A stretch of DNA of 38,354 nucleotides. Source: Ruminococcus sp. UBA4275. GTDB taxonomy: Bacteria; Bacillota; Clostridia; Oscillospirales; Ruminococcaceae. Both the position numbers and the translations under genes were made by a program. The stretch covers positions 1 through 38,354 of the forward strand of contig DGVV01000116.1 of assembly GCA_002395085.1 (NCBI GenBank), written 5' to 3'. Positions 8,393-16,068 of this stretch are shown here, piece by piece. How positions within the stretch are numbered: the stretch's first letter is position 1; each line of letters starts with the position of its first letter. The notes below the pieces were generated by a model that was not told the DNA's origin, made no database searches, and saw only the letters and a list, made by a program, of their open reading frames with translations.

Positions 8393-8421
8393 ATTATAGC
8401 AGAATTGCGCCCGTTTGTCAA
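8393..8421 (-). promoter_or_regulatory. Promoter of the GH16-dockerin gene
   Basis: On the minus strand TTGACA (8416-8421) and TATAAT (8393-8398) are 17 nt apart, a perfect consensus promoter 59 nt upstream of the ATG. Its -35 lies back to back with the -35 of the divergent promoter, 8 bp away. Confidence 0.85.
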
Positions 8422-8429
8422 CGATTGAT

Positions 8430-8458
8430 TTGACATCCGAAATGGAATATGATATACT
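8430..8458 (+). promoter_or_regulatory. Promoter of the HEAT-MBL-GT2 genes
   Basis: TTGACA (8430-8435) and TATACT (8453-8458) have a 17-nt spacer and lie 65 nt before the HEAT-like gene. The two divergent -35 boxes make the inverted repeat TGTCAA-N8-TTGACA, so both polymerases compete for nearly the same stretch of DNA. Confidence 0.8.
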
Positions 8459-8522
8459 AGGATGAAAGCAGAATCGCGGATAATTTGAAAGACAGCGAAT
8501 CAGATGAACAGGGAGATGCGCT

Positions 8523-10046
8523 ATGTTTTGGTTCAATCAGCATAAAAACCGTGTTCCTTCCATGCGCGTGCAGCGTGAGATCCGTTATTATATGCAGCAA
8601 ACGGCATCTGATCCCAACAGGGCGCGGTATTGTTTTTCGGGATTGTACGGGGCGCTGTTTTGCGATCCGTCTCCGCAGCAGATGCAATGGATCAGTACAG
8701 AAGCACACCGGCTGATTCAGGGCAGGGATGCATTCTATGCTGCAAGCCTGATGTCCCGTGTGTGGAATGTTTCGTTTCCGGCTGAAACAGATCTGTGGAA
8801 ACAGCATTGTTCACCGGAAGGATACCAAGCGCTTCTGACCTGCGGCACGACGCATCCGAACGGCTTTTTCCGGGAACACTGCCTGAAGTGCCTTGCGGAT
8901 ACAATTGGTCTGCAATTTATTATGCTGCGTATGAATGACTGGGTTCCGGCAATCCGTGTGACCGCATGGAAGATGATGCAGGAACGTCTTCGCTGCATCA
9001 TATCCTGCGATGAACTCATCGCAGCGATGCCTTTTGTGGAGTACGTCCGCCGCGGAAACCGTGCAAGGCGGAATGCATCCTTTTCCATGGATGCCTTTGA
9101 TGATTCGCTGATGCGGATTTTTGCGGATCATCCCGATGCAGTTTTGAAAAGCCCGCTTCCGCTGCGCCGACTCTGTTACAAGGTGTTTCTGCTGCATCCC
9201 GATTCTGCATATCAGGATTTGCTGCTGCATTTCATCCGGAATGAACGCGACGGTACACAGCGGAGCGCGCTGGTGCGGTGCTGTCTGAAAAGCGCAGAAA
9301 ATGCGTTTCCTTCCGATGCGCTGGATGTCTTTCTGCAAGATCCCTTCTGGCGCGTGCGGCTGGATGCCTGTGAATACCGGATCAAACACGAAGGTTTCTG
9401 GGACGGGATGGAAACGCTGCTGTGTTCTCCGCATGAGAGACTTCGGGAATTTGCAGCGTACTATCTAGCAAAAAATGGTTATGACACGATTGGATACTGC
9501 CGGAAGCACCTGCCGGAGACGCTTTCTGCACTGGGTGACATCGGCAGCAGGGAGGATCTTCCGCTGATTCGTCCGTATCTGGAATCGCATCCGTGTGAGG
9601 CGCTTGCAGCAATGGTACGGCTTGGGGCGGAAGACAGCATGGAACTTGTCTGGAAAGCCCTGAACAGCGGCATTCCTGCACTGGAGAAAACCGCATACCG
9701 GCTTGCGGGAACATATCTTCATTATCAGCGCGCGGATCTGATTCCTGTGATACAAAAGGAATCTGACCCGAAGCGCTGCTGGCGGCTGATCCGGCTGCTG
9801 AAAGGCAATCTCAGTTCTGATTTGCTTCCGGTACTCATCCGGCTGGTACGCGATGCTGTTCAGATTCGGTTTCAATGTCTGCGCATGATCGAACAGATGA
9901 CGCAGTACCGTGCAGCAGGTCATCATGCTGTGATTGTTTCACAGAAGGCAAAGGATGCGATTCTGGATGCACTGTCTGAAGCGGGCGATGCATTCCCTGT
10001 AAATCTGCGGGACTACATCACCGGAAATATGCTGGTAAGGGATTGA
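8523..10046 (+). CDS. HEAT-like repeat protein of unknown function
   Basis: This is a 507-residue soluble protein without signal peptide or membrane segments. It is almost entirely alpha-helical in appearance, with spaced blocks of about 30-40 residues such as DPFWRVRLDACEYRIKHEG, SPHERLREFAAYYLAKNG and LPLIRPYLESHPCEALAAMV. This is the look of armadillo/HEAT solenoids that act as protein-binding scaffolds. No catalytic motif is visible. The start is ATG 8523 with GGGAG 7 nt upstream. It is first in a plus-strand run with the MBL-fold hydrolase (46 nt later) and the glycosyltransferase. Function cannot be assigned; the call rests on the repeat pattern only. Confidence 0.6.
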   Translation: MFWFNQHKNRVPSMRVQREIRYYMQQTASDPNRARYCFSGLYGALFCDPSPQQMQWISTEAHRLIQGRDAFYAASLMSRVWNVSFPAETDLWKQHCSPEGYQALLTCGTTHPNGFFREHCLKCLADTIGLQFIMLRMNDWVPAIRVTAWKMMQERLRCIISCDELIAAMPFVEYVRRGNRARRNASFSMDAFDDSLMRIFADHPDAVLKSPLPLRRLCYKVFLLHPDSAYQDLLLHFIRNERDGTQRSALVRCCLKSAENAFPSDALDVFLQDPFWRVRLDACEYRIKHEGFWDGMETLLCSPHERLREFAAYYLAKNGYDTIGYCRKHLPETLSALGDIGSREDLPLIRPYLESHPCEALAAMVRLGAEDSMELVWKALNSGIPALEKTAYRLAGTYLHYQRADLIPVIQKESDPKRCWRLIRLLKGNLSSDLLPVLIRLVRDAVQIRFQCLRMIEQMTQYRAAGHHAVIVSQKAKDAILDALSEAGDAFPVNLRDYITGNMLVRD

Positions 10047-10092
10047 TCACCGCGCAGCTTAGTGCGGGAGGAATATGCAAAGGGGAGTACTT

Positions 10093-11172
10093 ATGTCGGG
10101 AAAAGCTGCATGGATTTCGCTGGCGGCAGTGATCATTGCGTTTCGTGCATTTCTGCGTTATTATCCCGCATTCGGCGGAATGCCTTCTCAGGCAGACCGC
10201 AGGGCGTATCGCGGGCGGAATCCGCAGTTTGACGGAAAACAGTTTCAGTATCCGGAAACGTGGGCGGCGGATTCCGGTTTGCACGATGACCGCATTTCGG
10301 ACAAGCGGACTGTTCCGCAGACTGCTTTGCCGGCAGGAAATCCTGATTTTCAGCAGCGGAACGGTCTGCATATAACATGGATGGGGCATTCAAGTGTGCT
10401 GCTTCAGATCAACGGGACAAATATCCTGATTGACCCGATTTTCAGTGAACGCTGTTTCCCGCTGCAATGGCTTGGCCCGAAACGGTTTTCGCATTCCGGT
10501 GTGCAGACCGGTGATCTGCCGGAGATTCATGTTTTGCTGCTGACGCATGATCATCACGATCACCTTGATCCGCAGACAATCCGCGCGCTGGATCATCAGG
10601 TGCAGCATTACATTGTGCCGCTTGGCGTGGAAAAGCATCTGCTGCGGTGGGGCGTTTCCGCGGAGAAAATCCATCGGCTGGGGTGGTGGGAACAACTCTC
10701 CCTGTACGGCGCGGAATGGATTTGTACGCCGACCAGACATTTTTCCGGCAGACGGCTGATTGATCAGAACCGGACACAGTGGTGTTCCTATGTGCTGCGT
10801 GCAGACGGCAGGACGGTTTTTGTCAGCGGAGACGGCGGTTTCGGCGGCCATTTTGCGGAGATTCACAGACGCTTCGGTGATATGGATCTGGCACTGATGG
10901 AATGCGGACAGTATAACCGCCGCTGGCACTGGGGGCATTTGTATCCGGAAGAATCCGCTGCTGCGGCAGGCATTCTGGGTGCAAAATGTGCGATGCCGGT
11001 GCATTGGGGTGCTTTTGTGCTGTCTGATCATGCATGGGATGATCCGCCGGAACGCTTTGTGCGGGCTGCGGAACAGGCGCATCTGCCGGTTCTGACGCCG
11101 AAAATCGGGGAAACGGTTTCTTTGGACGACGCAGGGAAGCATCAAACGAGATGGTGGAGGGAAATCAGGTAG
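10093..11172 (+). CDS. MBL-fold metallohydrolase, UlaG/NAPE-PLD-like
   Basis: This 359-residue protein has an N-terminal membrane anchor or uncleaved signal (about residues 5-22) and a metallo-beta-lactamase fold from about residue 92. The metal motif HxHxDH appears as THDHHDHLD (H152, H154, D156, H157). Further ligands are likely in PTRHFSGR, VSGDGGFG and PVHWGAF. The layout (WMGHSSVLLQ, ILIDPIFSER, WLGPKRF) resembles the zinc-dependent NAPE-PLD/RomA branch, some of which hydrolyse phospholipid substrates; the substrate here is unknown. Start is uncertain: ATG 10093 has GGGGAG 5 nt upstream, ATG 10075 has GGGAGG only 3 nt upstream and adds six residues. The 3' end lies just ahead of the GT2 gene. 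Confidence 0.82.
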   Translation: MSGKAAWISLAAVIIAFRAFLRYYPAFGGMPSQADRRAYRGRNPQFDGKQFQYPETWAADSGLHDDRISDKRTVPQTALPAGNPDFQQRNGLHITWMGHSSVLLQINGTNILIDPIFSERCFPLQWLGPKRFSHSGVQTGDLPEIHVLLLTHDHHDHLDPQTIRALDHQVQHYIVPLGVEKHLLRWGVSAEKIHRLGWWEQLSLYGAEWICTPTRHFSGRRLIDQNRTQWCSYVLRADGRTVFVSGDGGFGGHFAEIHRRFGDMDLALMECGQYNRRWHWGHLYPEESAAAAGILGAKCAMPVHWGAFVLSDHAWDDPPERFVRAAEQAHLPVLTPKIGETVSLDDAGKHQTRWWREIR

Positions 11173-11207
11173 CAGAATACCGGATTTCACTGCGAAAGGG
11201 TGAAAAT

Positions 11208-11939
11208 GTGAAGACAATTTCAGTAATAATACCGGCACACAACGAGGAACAATATGTACGCAGATGTATCCGTTCCATCCGGAAAGCAGAAAAGGATTCC
11301 GGCGGCAGGGCAGAGGTGATTGTTGTCTGCAACCGCTGCACAGACCGTACTGCGGAAATCGCAGAAAAGCTTGGCGCAAAGGTAATTCTGAATGAAGACC
11401 GCTGCATTGCAAAGGTGCGGAATGCGGGCATTTCTGCTGCATCCGGCGAGATCATTGTGACAATTGACTGCGATAACCGCATGACGAAAGGTACGCTGAA
11501 GGAGATTGCGGATCTCATAGAAACAGGGCGATACATCGGGGGCGGTGCGCCGATGCGCTTTGAACGGTATTCGCTGCCGCTTTTTCTGAATGACTGGATG
11601 TGCCGGATCGGATTTGCGGCAACAGGGCTGTACTGCGGGATTTTCTGGGCTGAAAAAGCGACGTTTCAGGCCATCGGCGGATTTGCGGAGAAGAAGGCAA
11701 TGGAGGATATTGCAACCGCAAAGGCGCTTCGGGCATACGGCAGAAAAACGGGGAAACGCTATACCGTTCTCCGGAAAAATTTTATGATCAACTCGACCCG
11801 GAAATATGATGATCTTGGTGACTGGCTGTATTTTCGGCTGATGCTGAAAAATGCGGGTGCGTTTTTGAAAGCAGCGGCAGGCAATCGCAGCGAACTGGAT
11901 CATTTATACGATGAACTGTTCTATGATTATAACGGGTGA
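11208..11939 (+). CDS. Family 2 glycosyltransferase
   Basis: This 243-residue cytoplasmic GT-A enzyme transfers a sugar from a nucleotide-sugar donor. It opens with TISVIIPAHNEEQYVRRCI, the nucleotide-binding start of GT2. The metal-binding DxD-type motif is IDCDN (D87, D89), and the acceptor-side motif is probably GGFAEKKAMEDIATA (ED). No membrane segment is clear. I start at GTG 11208 with AAAGGGTG upstream; the alternative ATG 11151 overlaps the hydrolase gene by 22 nt and adds residues with no family resemblance. It may act with the MBL-fold hydrolase on an envelope glycolipid, which is inference from position alone. Confidence 0.85.
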   Translation: MKTISVIIPAHNEEQYVRRCIRSIRKAEKDSGGRAEVIVVCNRCTDRTAEIAEKLGAKVILNEDRCIAKVRNAGISAASGEIIVTIDCDNRMTKGTLKEIADLIETGRYIGGGAPMRFERYSLPLFLNDWMCRIGFAATGLYCGIFWAEKATFQAIGGFAEKKAMEDIATAKALRAYGRKTGKRYTVLRKNFMINSTRKYDDLGDWLYFRLMLKNAGAFLKAAAGNRSELDHLYDELFYDYNG

Positions 11940-11969
11940 CAATGTCTAAGTCCTGTGCGGAGTGTACAC

Positions 11970-11998
11970 TTGACTTTCGCAGGCTGTCATGCTATAAT
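11970..11998 (+). promoter_or_regulatory. Promoter of the ABC-F gene
   Basis: TTGACT (11970-11975) and TATAAT (11993-11998) have a 17-nt spacer, predicting a start near 12005. This is only a few nucleotides before the hairpin at 12008-12036, so that hairpin would be the first structure of the transcript. Confidence 0.8.
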
Positions 11999-12007
11999 AC
12001 AATGGAA

Positions 12008-12044
12008 AGAACCAGACTTTCAGGAAGTCCGGTTCTGCTTTTTT
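12008..12044 (+). terminator. Leader hairpin with U-tract before the ABC-F gene
   Basis: The arms AGAACCAGACTT (12008-12019) and AAGTCCGGTTCT (12025-12036) form a 12-bp stem with one A-C mismatch and a 5-nt loop. Six Ts follow at 12039-12044, so it has full terminator form. It can end transcripts from the GT2 gene, but it also lies inside the leader of the ABC-F transcript, which must read through it. Attenuation is possible. Confidence 0.7.
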
Positions 12045-12066
12045 GATAGAAAGTGAATGATGATTC

Positions 12067-13860
12067 TTGATTTTACTGACTGCACAGAATATCTCAAAAA
12101 CCTATATGGAACGGCGTGTGCTGGATCATGTTTCGTTTTTTCTCGGCAATGGGGACAAGGTCGGAATTGTCGGTGTGAACGGCGGAGGAAAATCGACGCT
12201 GCTCCGTATTTTAGCAGGCGTTTCTGAACCGGACGGCGGGCAGATGATCCGCACAAACGGCATCCGTGTTTCGTATCTGCCGCAGATTCCTGCATTTGAA
12301 GACAGCGGAACAGTTTTGCAGCAGGTGCTGGCGCATATTCCGAAGGATCTGGCAGATTCAAAGGAATATGAGGCGAAGGCGACACTTGCGCGCTTCGGTA
12401 TTCTGGATTATGACCGTGAGATTTCGTCGCTTTCCGGCGGAGAACGCCGCCGCGCGGGCATTGCGGCAGCATTGATTGCACCGAGTGATGTGCTTTTGCT
12501 GGATGAGCCGACGAACCATATTGACCATGAAACCGCACAGATGCTGGAGGAAATGCTGATCAGATACCGCGGTGCAATCGTCATGGTGACGCATGACCGG
12601 TATTTCCTCGATAAAATCTGCAACCGCATCGTAGAGGTTGAACGCGGACAGCTTTATTCGTGCGACGGCAGCTACAGCGATTATCTCGCGCAGAAAGCAC
12701 AGCGGGAGGCGGATGCACAGGCTGCGGAACGCAAGGCGAAATCGCTGTACCGGCAGGAACTTGCATGGATCAGCCGCGGTGCAAGAGCGCGCGGTACAAA
12801 GTCAAAAGACCGCATTGAACGCTTTGAAGCGCTGCAAAACCGTGAGATTCCGGTGGAAGCAGAACGGCTGCAAATGCAGTCTGTTTCCTCCCGCCTCGGC
12901 AGAAAAACCATAGAGATTGCAAATCTTTCCAAAGCAGTTGACGGCAGACAGCTCATTGCGGATTTCTCTTACATTATCCCGCGGAATGCGCGTGTCGGCA
13001 TCATCGGAAATAACGGCGCGGGAAAAAGTACATTTCTGCGGATGCTGACCGGTGAAATCACGCCGGATGAAGGCAGCATTACAGTGGGAGATACTGTCAG
13101 AATCGGCTATTTTTCGCAGGAATGTGAAAGCATGGATGAGACAATGCGTGTCATTGACTACATCCGTGAAACAGCTGAAATCGTACAGACTCCGGACGGC
13201 ACTGTTACGGCTGCGCAGATGCTGGAGCGTTTTTTGTTTAACGGTGAACTGCAATGGAACCGCATCGAAAAACTCTCCGGCGGAGAAAGAAAACGTCTGT
13301 ATCTGCTGAAAATTCTCATGTCAGCACCGAATATTCTCCTGTTGGATGAGCCGACAAATGATCTGGATATTCTCACGCTGACCATTCTGGAGGATTATCT
13401 GCAAAGCTTTGAAGGCGCTGTGCTGGCGGTCTCACATGACCGTTATTTTCTGGATAAATTTGCCGCAGAGTTATTTGTATTTCGGGACGGAAACTGTACG
13501 CGCTGCAACGGAAACTACTCCGACAATCTTGAGAATCTGAAGGCTGAAACAGAGGCTGCTTCCAAGGCTGCGAAACCCAAAAAAGAACGTGTGCGATCCG
13601 GTCCGGTGAAGCTGAAATTCTCCTTCAGGGAACAGCGCGAATATGAGCATATTGATGCGGACATTGCGGAGCTGGAAGCAAAGATCAGCGAGACAGATCA
13701 GGCGATTCAGTCTGCCGGTTCTGATTACGTCAGGCTTCAGGAACTGACCGCGCAGCGCACAGAACTGGAAGCATCGCTGGATGAAAAAATGGAACGCTGG
13801 GTTTATCTCAATGATCTCGCGGAACGCATTGCGCGCGGCGAAACGGCTGATCCTTCGTGA
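12067..13860 (+). CDS. ABC-F translation factor, YfmR/Uup-type
   Basis: This 597-residue protein has two ABC ATPase domains and no membrane part. It acts on the ribosome rather than as a transporter. Domain 1 has Walker A GVNGGGKST (36-44), LSGGERRR and LLLDEPTNHID; domain 2 has GNNGAGKST, LSGGERKR and LLLDEPTNDLD. The interdomain linker at about 205-270 and the charged C-terminal coiled coil at about 535-595 (PKKERVR onward) fit the YfmR/Uup branch, which relieves stalled translation. The start must be TTG 12067: a stop lies two codons upstream in frame, and the nearby ATGs are in another frame. TTG and a weak ribosome binding site suggest low expression. Resistance function is not excluded. 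Confidence 0.88.
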   Translation: MILLTAQNISKTYMERRVLDHVSFFLGNGDKVGIVGVNGGGKSTLLRILAGVSEPDGGQMIRTNGIRVSYLPQIPAFEDSGTVLQQVLAHIPKDLADSKEYEAKATLARFGILDYDREISSLSGGERRRAGIAAALIAPSDVLLLDEPTNHIDHETAQMLEEMLIRYRGAIVMVTHDRYFLDKICNRIVEVERGQLYSCDGSYSDYLAQKAQREADAQAAERKAKSLYRQELAWISRGARARGTKSKDRIERFEALQNREIPVEAERLQMQSVSSRLGRKTIEIANLSKAVDGRQLIADFSYIIPRNARVGIIGNNGAGKSTFLRMLTGEITPDEGSITVGDTVRIGYFSQECESMDETMRVIDYIRETAEIVQTPDGTVTAAQMLERFLFNGELQWNRIEKLSGGERKRLYLLKILMSAPNILLLDEPTNDLDILTLTILEDYLQSFEGAVLAVSHDRYFLDKFAAELFVFRDGNCTRCNGNYSDNLENLKAETEAASKAAKPKKERVRSGPVKLKFSFREQREYEHIDADIAELEAKISETDQAIQSAGSDYVRLQELTAQRTELEASLDEKMERWVYLNDLAERIARGETADPS

Positions 13861-13865
13861 GAACA

Positions 13866-13887
13866 AACCGGAACAGTTCCGGTTTTC
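13866..13887 (+). terminator. Terminator of the ABC-F gene
   Basis: AACCGGAA (13866-13873) and TTCCGGTT (13877-13884) form an 8-bp perfect stem with a 3-nt loop, followed by a short T-rich tail. It starts 6 nt after the stop codon. Confidence 0.7.
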
Positions 13888-13986
13888 TGAGGCAGGATTC
13901 CTTTTCAGGGGGAGGGAATCTGTGACAGAAGAAACGGTAAACCGTAAAATATTCTACATATTTTCCGGTTTTTTCTGCAATATCCA

Positions 13987-14032
13987 TTGACTTTTCAAAG
14001 CGTAAATGTTATTATAGTATGTAAACCGGTTT
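13987..14032 (+). promoter_or_regulatory. Promoter and palindrome before the phosphatase gene
   Basis: TTGACT (13987-13992) and TATTAT (14010-14015) have a 17-nt spacer. The 10-bp perfect palindrome AAACCGGTTT (14023-14032) falls at the predicted transcription start, where a repressor could bind. The promoter is well supported; the operator is inference. Confidence 0.65.
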
Positions 14033-14073
14033 ATCATTTTAAGCCGGAGCATTTTATCAATCAGGAGGGTGTT

Positions 14074-15657
14074 ATGAAGACAATCGCAAAAATCATGACG
14101 GTTCTCATGGCTGGTGCGCTTTGTGTTCCGTCTGCGTGCAGTATGGCTGCTTACGCAGAGGATGCAAGTCCGGTTGCTGTCAGCATCGAGGCTGACAAGG
14201 CAGAGTATGGGCAGGGCGACAGCTTGAAATTCAACGTTTCAGTGTCGAATTCCGGCGAATCTGAGATTGAGAAGATTGATCTCAAGGCTGCGCTTCCGGA
14301 AAAATTCGTGATCTCCGAGAATGAGACCTATACGGTTCAGCTTGCTGCGAATGAGACCAAAACTTATACAATCCTTGCGGAACTCGCAGCCGCAGAGACC
14401 ACGGCTTCTGCGGAAACAACGGCAGTCACGACCGCTTCCACCACGAAGGCAACCACGAAGGCGACGACCAAAGCGACCACCAAGGCAGCAACTACCACTT
14501 CCGGCAATTCTTCCGGCGCACCGAAGACAGGTGATATGCCGCCCTACATTTTTATGGCAATTCTCGGCGCAGCAGCAGTTGTCGCGCTGAAATCCAGAAA
14601 GAGCAGAAAAGTTTTCTCTGTTATGATTTCGACTGTGATGCTTGGTACAATCACTATGCAGTGCCTCACCATCAGAACCGATGCTGCCGCAAAGCCGCAG
14701 GAGGTTGCTGCGACCTGCGAATTCCGGTATGACGGTGCAGCTGAAACCATCACCGTTACCGCAGTCTATGAGCTGGATGATTCCGCAGATGCACAGGTTC
14801 TGGATTACAACAAGCAGGCGCTGCGCGATGTCACGGGTGTTTCCAATGTTCGTCAGCTTGGCGGCTATATCAACTCCGAAGGCAAAAAGATCAAGCAGAA
14901 TGTTCTGATTCGTTCCGGCAACCTTGCCCACATCACTGAAAACGGTATGGCAGCACTCAAGGACAAGTACAAGGTGTCTGACATCATTGATCTGCGCTAT
15001 GACCGTGAGCTGAATCCGAATACGATGGACAAAGAGATTGAGGGTATCGAATATCACAATGTGCCGATGTCTGCAACCAGGGAAGTTGCGGAACAGGTCT
15101 TCTCGCAGAATCCGGAACTCTATGCAAAGATGCAGGAGCTTCAGCGCAATGCCGGCAAACCCGGCGGCAGCATTGCACTCTCGCTTTTCCAGGCAGAGCT
15201 CGGTATCATCAATGCGCAGAAGCACATCGAATACTTTGAGTCTGACGAGGCAGTCGGCTATTACCGCGATGTGTTTGACATTCTCCTCAGCAAGCCGGAG
15301 GATGCAGCAATCCTGTTCCACTGCGCAGGCGGCAAGGACAGAACCGGCATGATCTCCATGCTGATCCTTGCGGCGCTTGATTTCGACAAGGACATCATGA
15401 TGCAAGATTACATGATGACGAATGTTGCAAATGCGGAGAAGATCGAGGAGACCCGTAAGGCTGTTGAGGAAAAGACGGATGATCCGGATCTGATTTATAA
15501 CATGATGTTCACAGTCTGTGTTTATGAGGAAGTCATGGGGACAAACATTGACGACCTGACTGAACAGTACGGTTCTGTCAAAAACTTCCTCCGCGAGAAG
15601 GTCGGTCTGACGGATGATGACTTTGCAAAGCTGAGAGAACTCTATCTGGAAGACTGA
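14074..15657 (+). CDS. Surface tyrosine-phosphatase-like protein with internal sorting signal
   Basis: This 527-residue exported protein has a signal peptide (about 1-28), a beta-rich domain (about 33-105), a Thr/Ala/Lys linker with repeated TTKA units (about 108-145), then PKTGD (150-154), a membrane segment (about 157-172) and KSRKSRK. That trio looks like a sortase signal but sits mid-protein. A second membrane segment (about 180-200) and a short beta piece follow, then a phosphatase domain (about 245-527) with the active loop HCAGGKDRTG (C417). The domain resembles bacterial tyrosine/lipid phosphatases of the Y_phosphatase3 group. Topology would put both halves outside the cell. I start at ATG 14074, with AGGAGG 5 nt upstream, not the upstream in-frame start. 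Confidence 0.82.
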   Translation: MKTIAKIMTVLMAGALCVPSACSMAAYAEDASPVAVSIEADKAEYGQGDSLKFNVSVSNSGESEIEKIDLKAALPEKFVISENETYTVQLAANETKTYTILAELAAAETTASAETTAVTTASTTKATTKATTKATTKAATTTSGNSSGAPKTGDMPPYIFMAILGAAAVVALKSRKSRKVFSVMISTVMLGTITMQCLTIRTDAAAKPQEVAATCEFRYDGAAETITVTAVYELDDSADAQVLDYNKQALRDVTGVSNVRQLGGYINSEGKKIKQNVLIRSGNLAHITENGMAALKDKYKVSDIIDLRYDRELNPNTMDKEIEGIEYHNVPMSATREVAEQVFSQNPELYAKMQELQRNAGKPGGSIALSLFQAELGIINAQKHIEYFESDEAVGYYRDVFDILLSKPEDAAILFHCAGGKDRTGMISMLILAALDFDKDIMMQDYMMTNVANAEKIEETRKAVEEKTDDPDLIYNMMFTVCVYEEVMGTNIDDLTEQYGSVKNFLREKVGLTDDDFAKLRELYLED

Positions 15658-15697
15658 GATAACGGCGGTTTTCACTGCAAACATTCTGAAACAACTC

Positions 15698-15731
15698 AAA
15701 AGGCACTCTGCTCGGAGCGGAGTGCCTTTTT
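15698..15731 (+). terminator. Terminator of the phosphatase gene
   Basis: AAAAGGCACTC (15698-15708) pairs with GAGTGCCTTTT (15720-15730), with a smaller GCTC/GAGC pairing inside the loop, and the stem runs into a T-tract. It is a strong intrinsic terminator. Confidence 0.85.
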
Positions 15732-15762
15732 GTATGCAGATTCAGAAAGTTGCGGTTAGCTA

Positions 15763-15791
15763 TTGACAACCTCGCCGGAATGTGTTATAAT
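15763..15791 (+). promoter_or_regulatory. Promoter of the riboflavin operon
   Basis: TTGACA (15763-15768) and TATAAT (15786-15791) are 17 nt apart, a perfect consensus. The predicted start near 15798 coincides with the first base of the riboswitch. Confidence 0.9.
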
Positions 15792-15797
15792 GGAATC

Positions 15798-15951
15798 ATC
15801 TTCAGGGCAAGGTGAAATTCCTGACCGGCAGTAAAAGTCTGCGAGCCGAAAGGCTGACACGGTGCAATTCCGTGACCGACGGTTACCCGAAACCGGTATT
15901 TGCCGGCTGGGTGCGCTGTTTCAGACAGCGAAAGTCCGGATGGGAGAAGAG
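15798..15951 (+). promoter_or_regulatory. FMN riboswitch (RFN element)
   Basis: The conserved RFN blocks appear in order: ATCTTCAGGGCAAGGTGAAA, TTCCTGACCGGCAGTAAAAG, CTGCGAGCC, GGTGCAATTCCGTGACCGAC, and the closing AGTCCGGATGGGAGAAGA. The closing block pairs with the opening one. FMN binding stabilises the aptamer and favours the terminator at 16002-16041, shutting off riboflavin synthesis when FMN is abundant. Identification rests on recognised consensus blocks. Confidence 0.96.
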
Positions 15952-16001
15952 CAATATTGGAATATCGTGATGTTGCAGTCAGGATAGATCTGTCTATTTG
16001 C

Positions 16002-16041
16002 GCGCCCCGAAGTGTTTGTGCTTCGGGGCGCTTTGTTTTTT
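16002..16041 (+). terminator. Riboswitch-controlled terminator
   Basis: GCGCCCCGAAG (16002-16012) and CTTCGGGGCGC (16021-16031) form an 11-bp perfect stem with an 8-nt loop, followed by TTTGTTTTTT. It lies between the aptamer and ribD, as expected for transcriptional attenuation by FMN. Confidence 0.92.
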
Positions 16042-16068
16042 GAGGAGGTGTCAGAAATAGAAGCAGAT

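Noticed and set aside
14434..14508. Tandem TTKA-encoding repeats considered as a CRISPR or satellite array
   Set aside because: The units are 12-15 bp, in frame, without spacers, and encode the Thr/Lys/Ala linker of a surface protein.
14239..15699. A 486-codon minus-strand frame opposite the phosphatase gene
   Set aside because: The other strand has a signal peptide, sorting-like signal and phosphatase active site. The long antisense frame results from the codon use of that gene.
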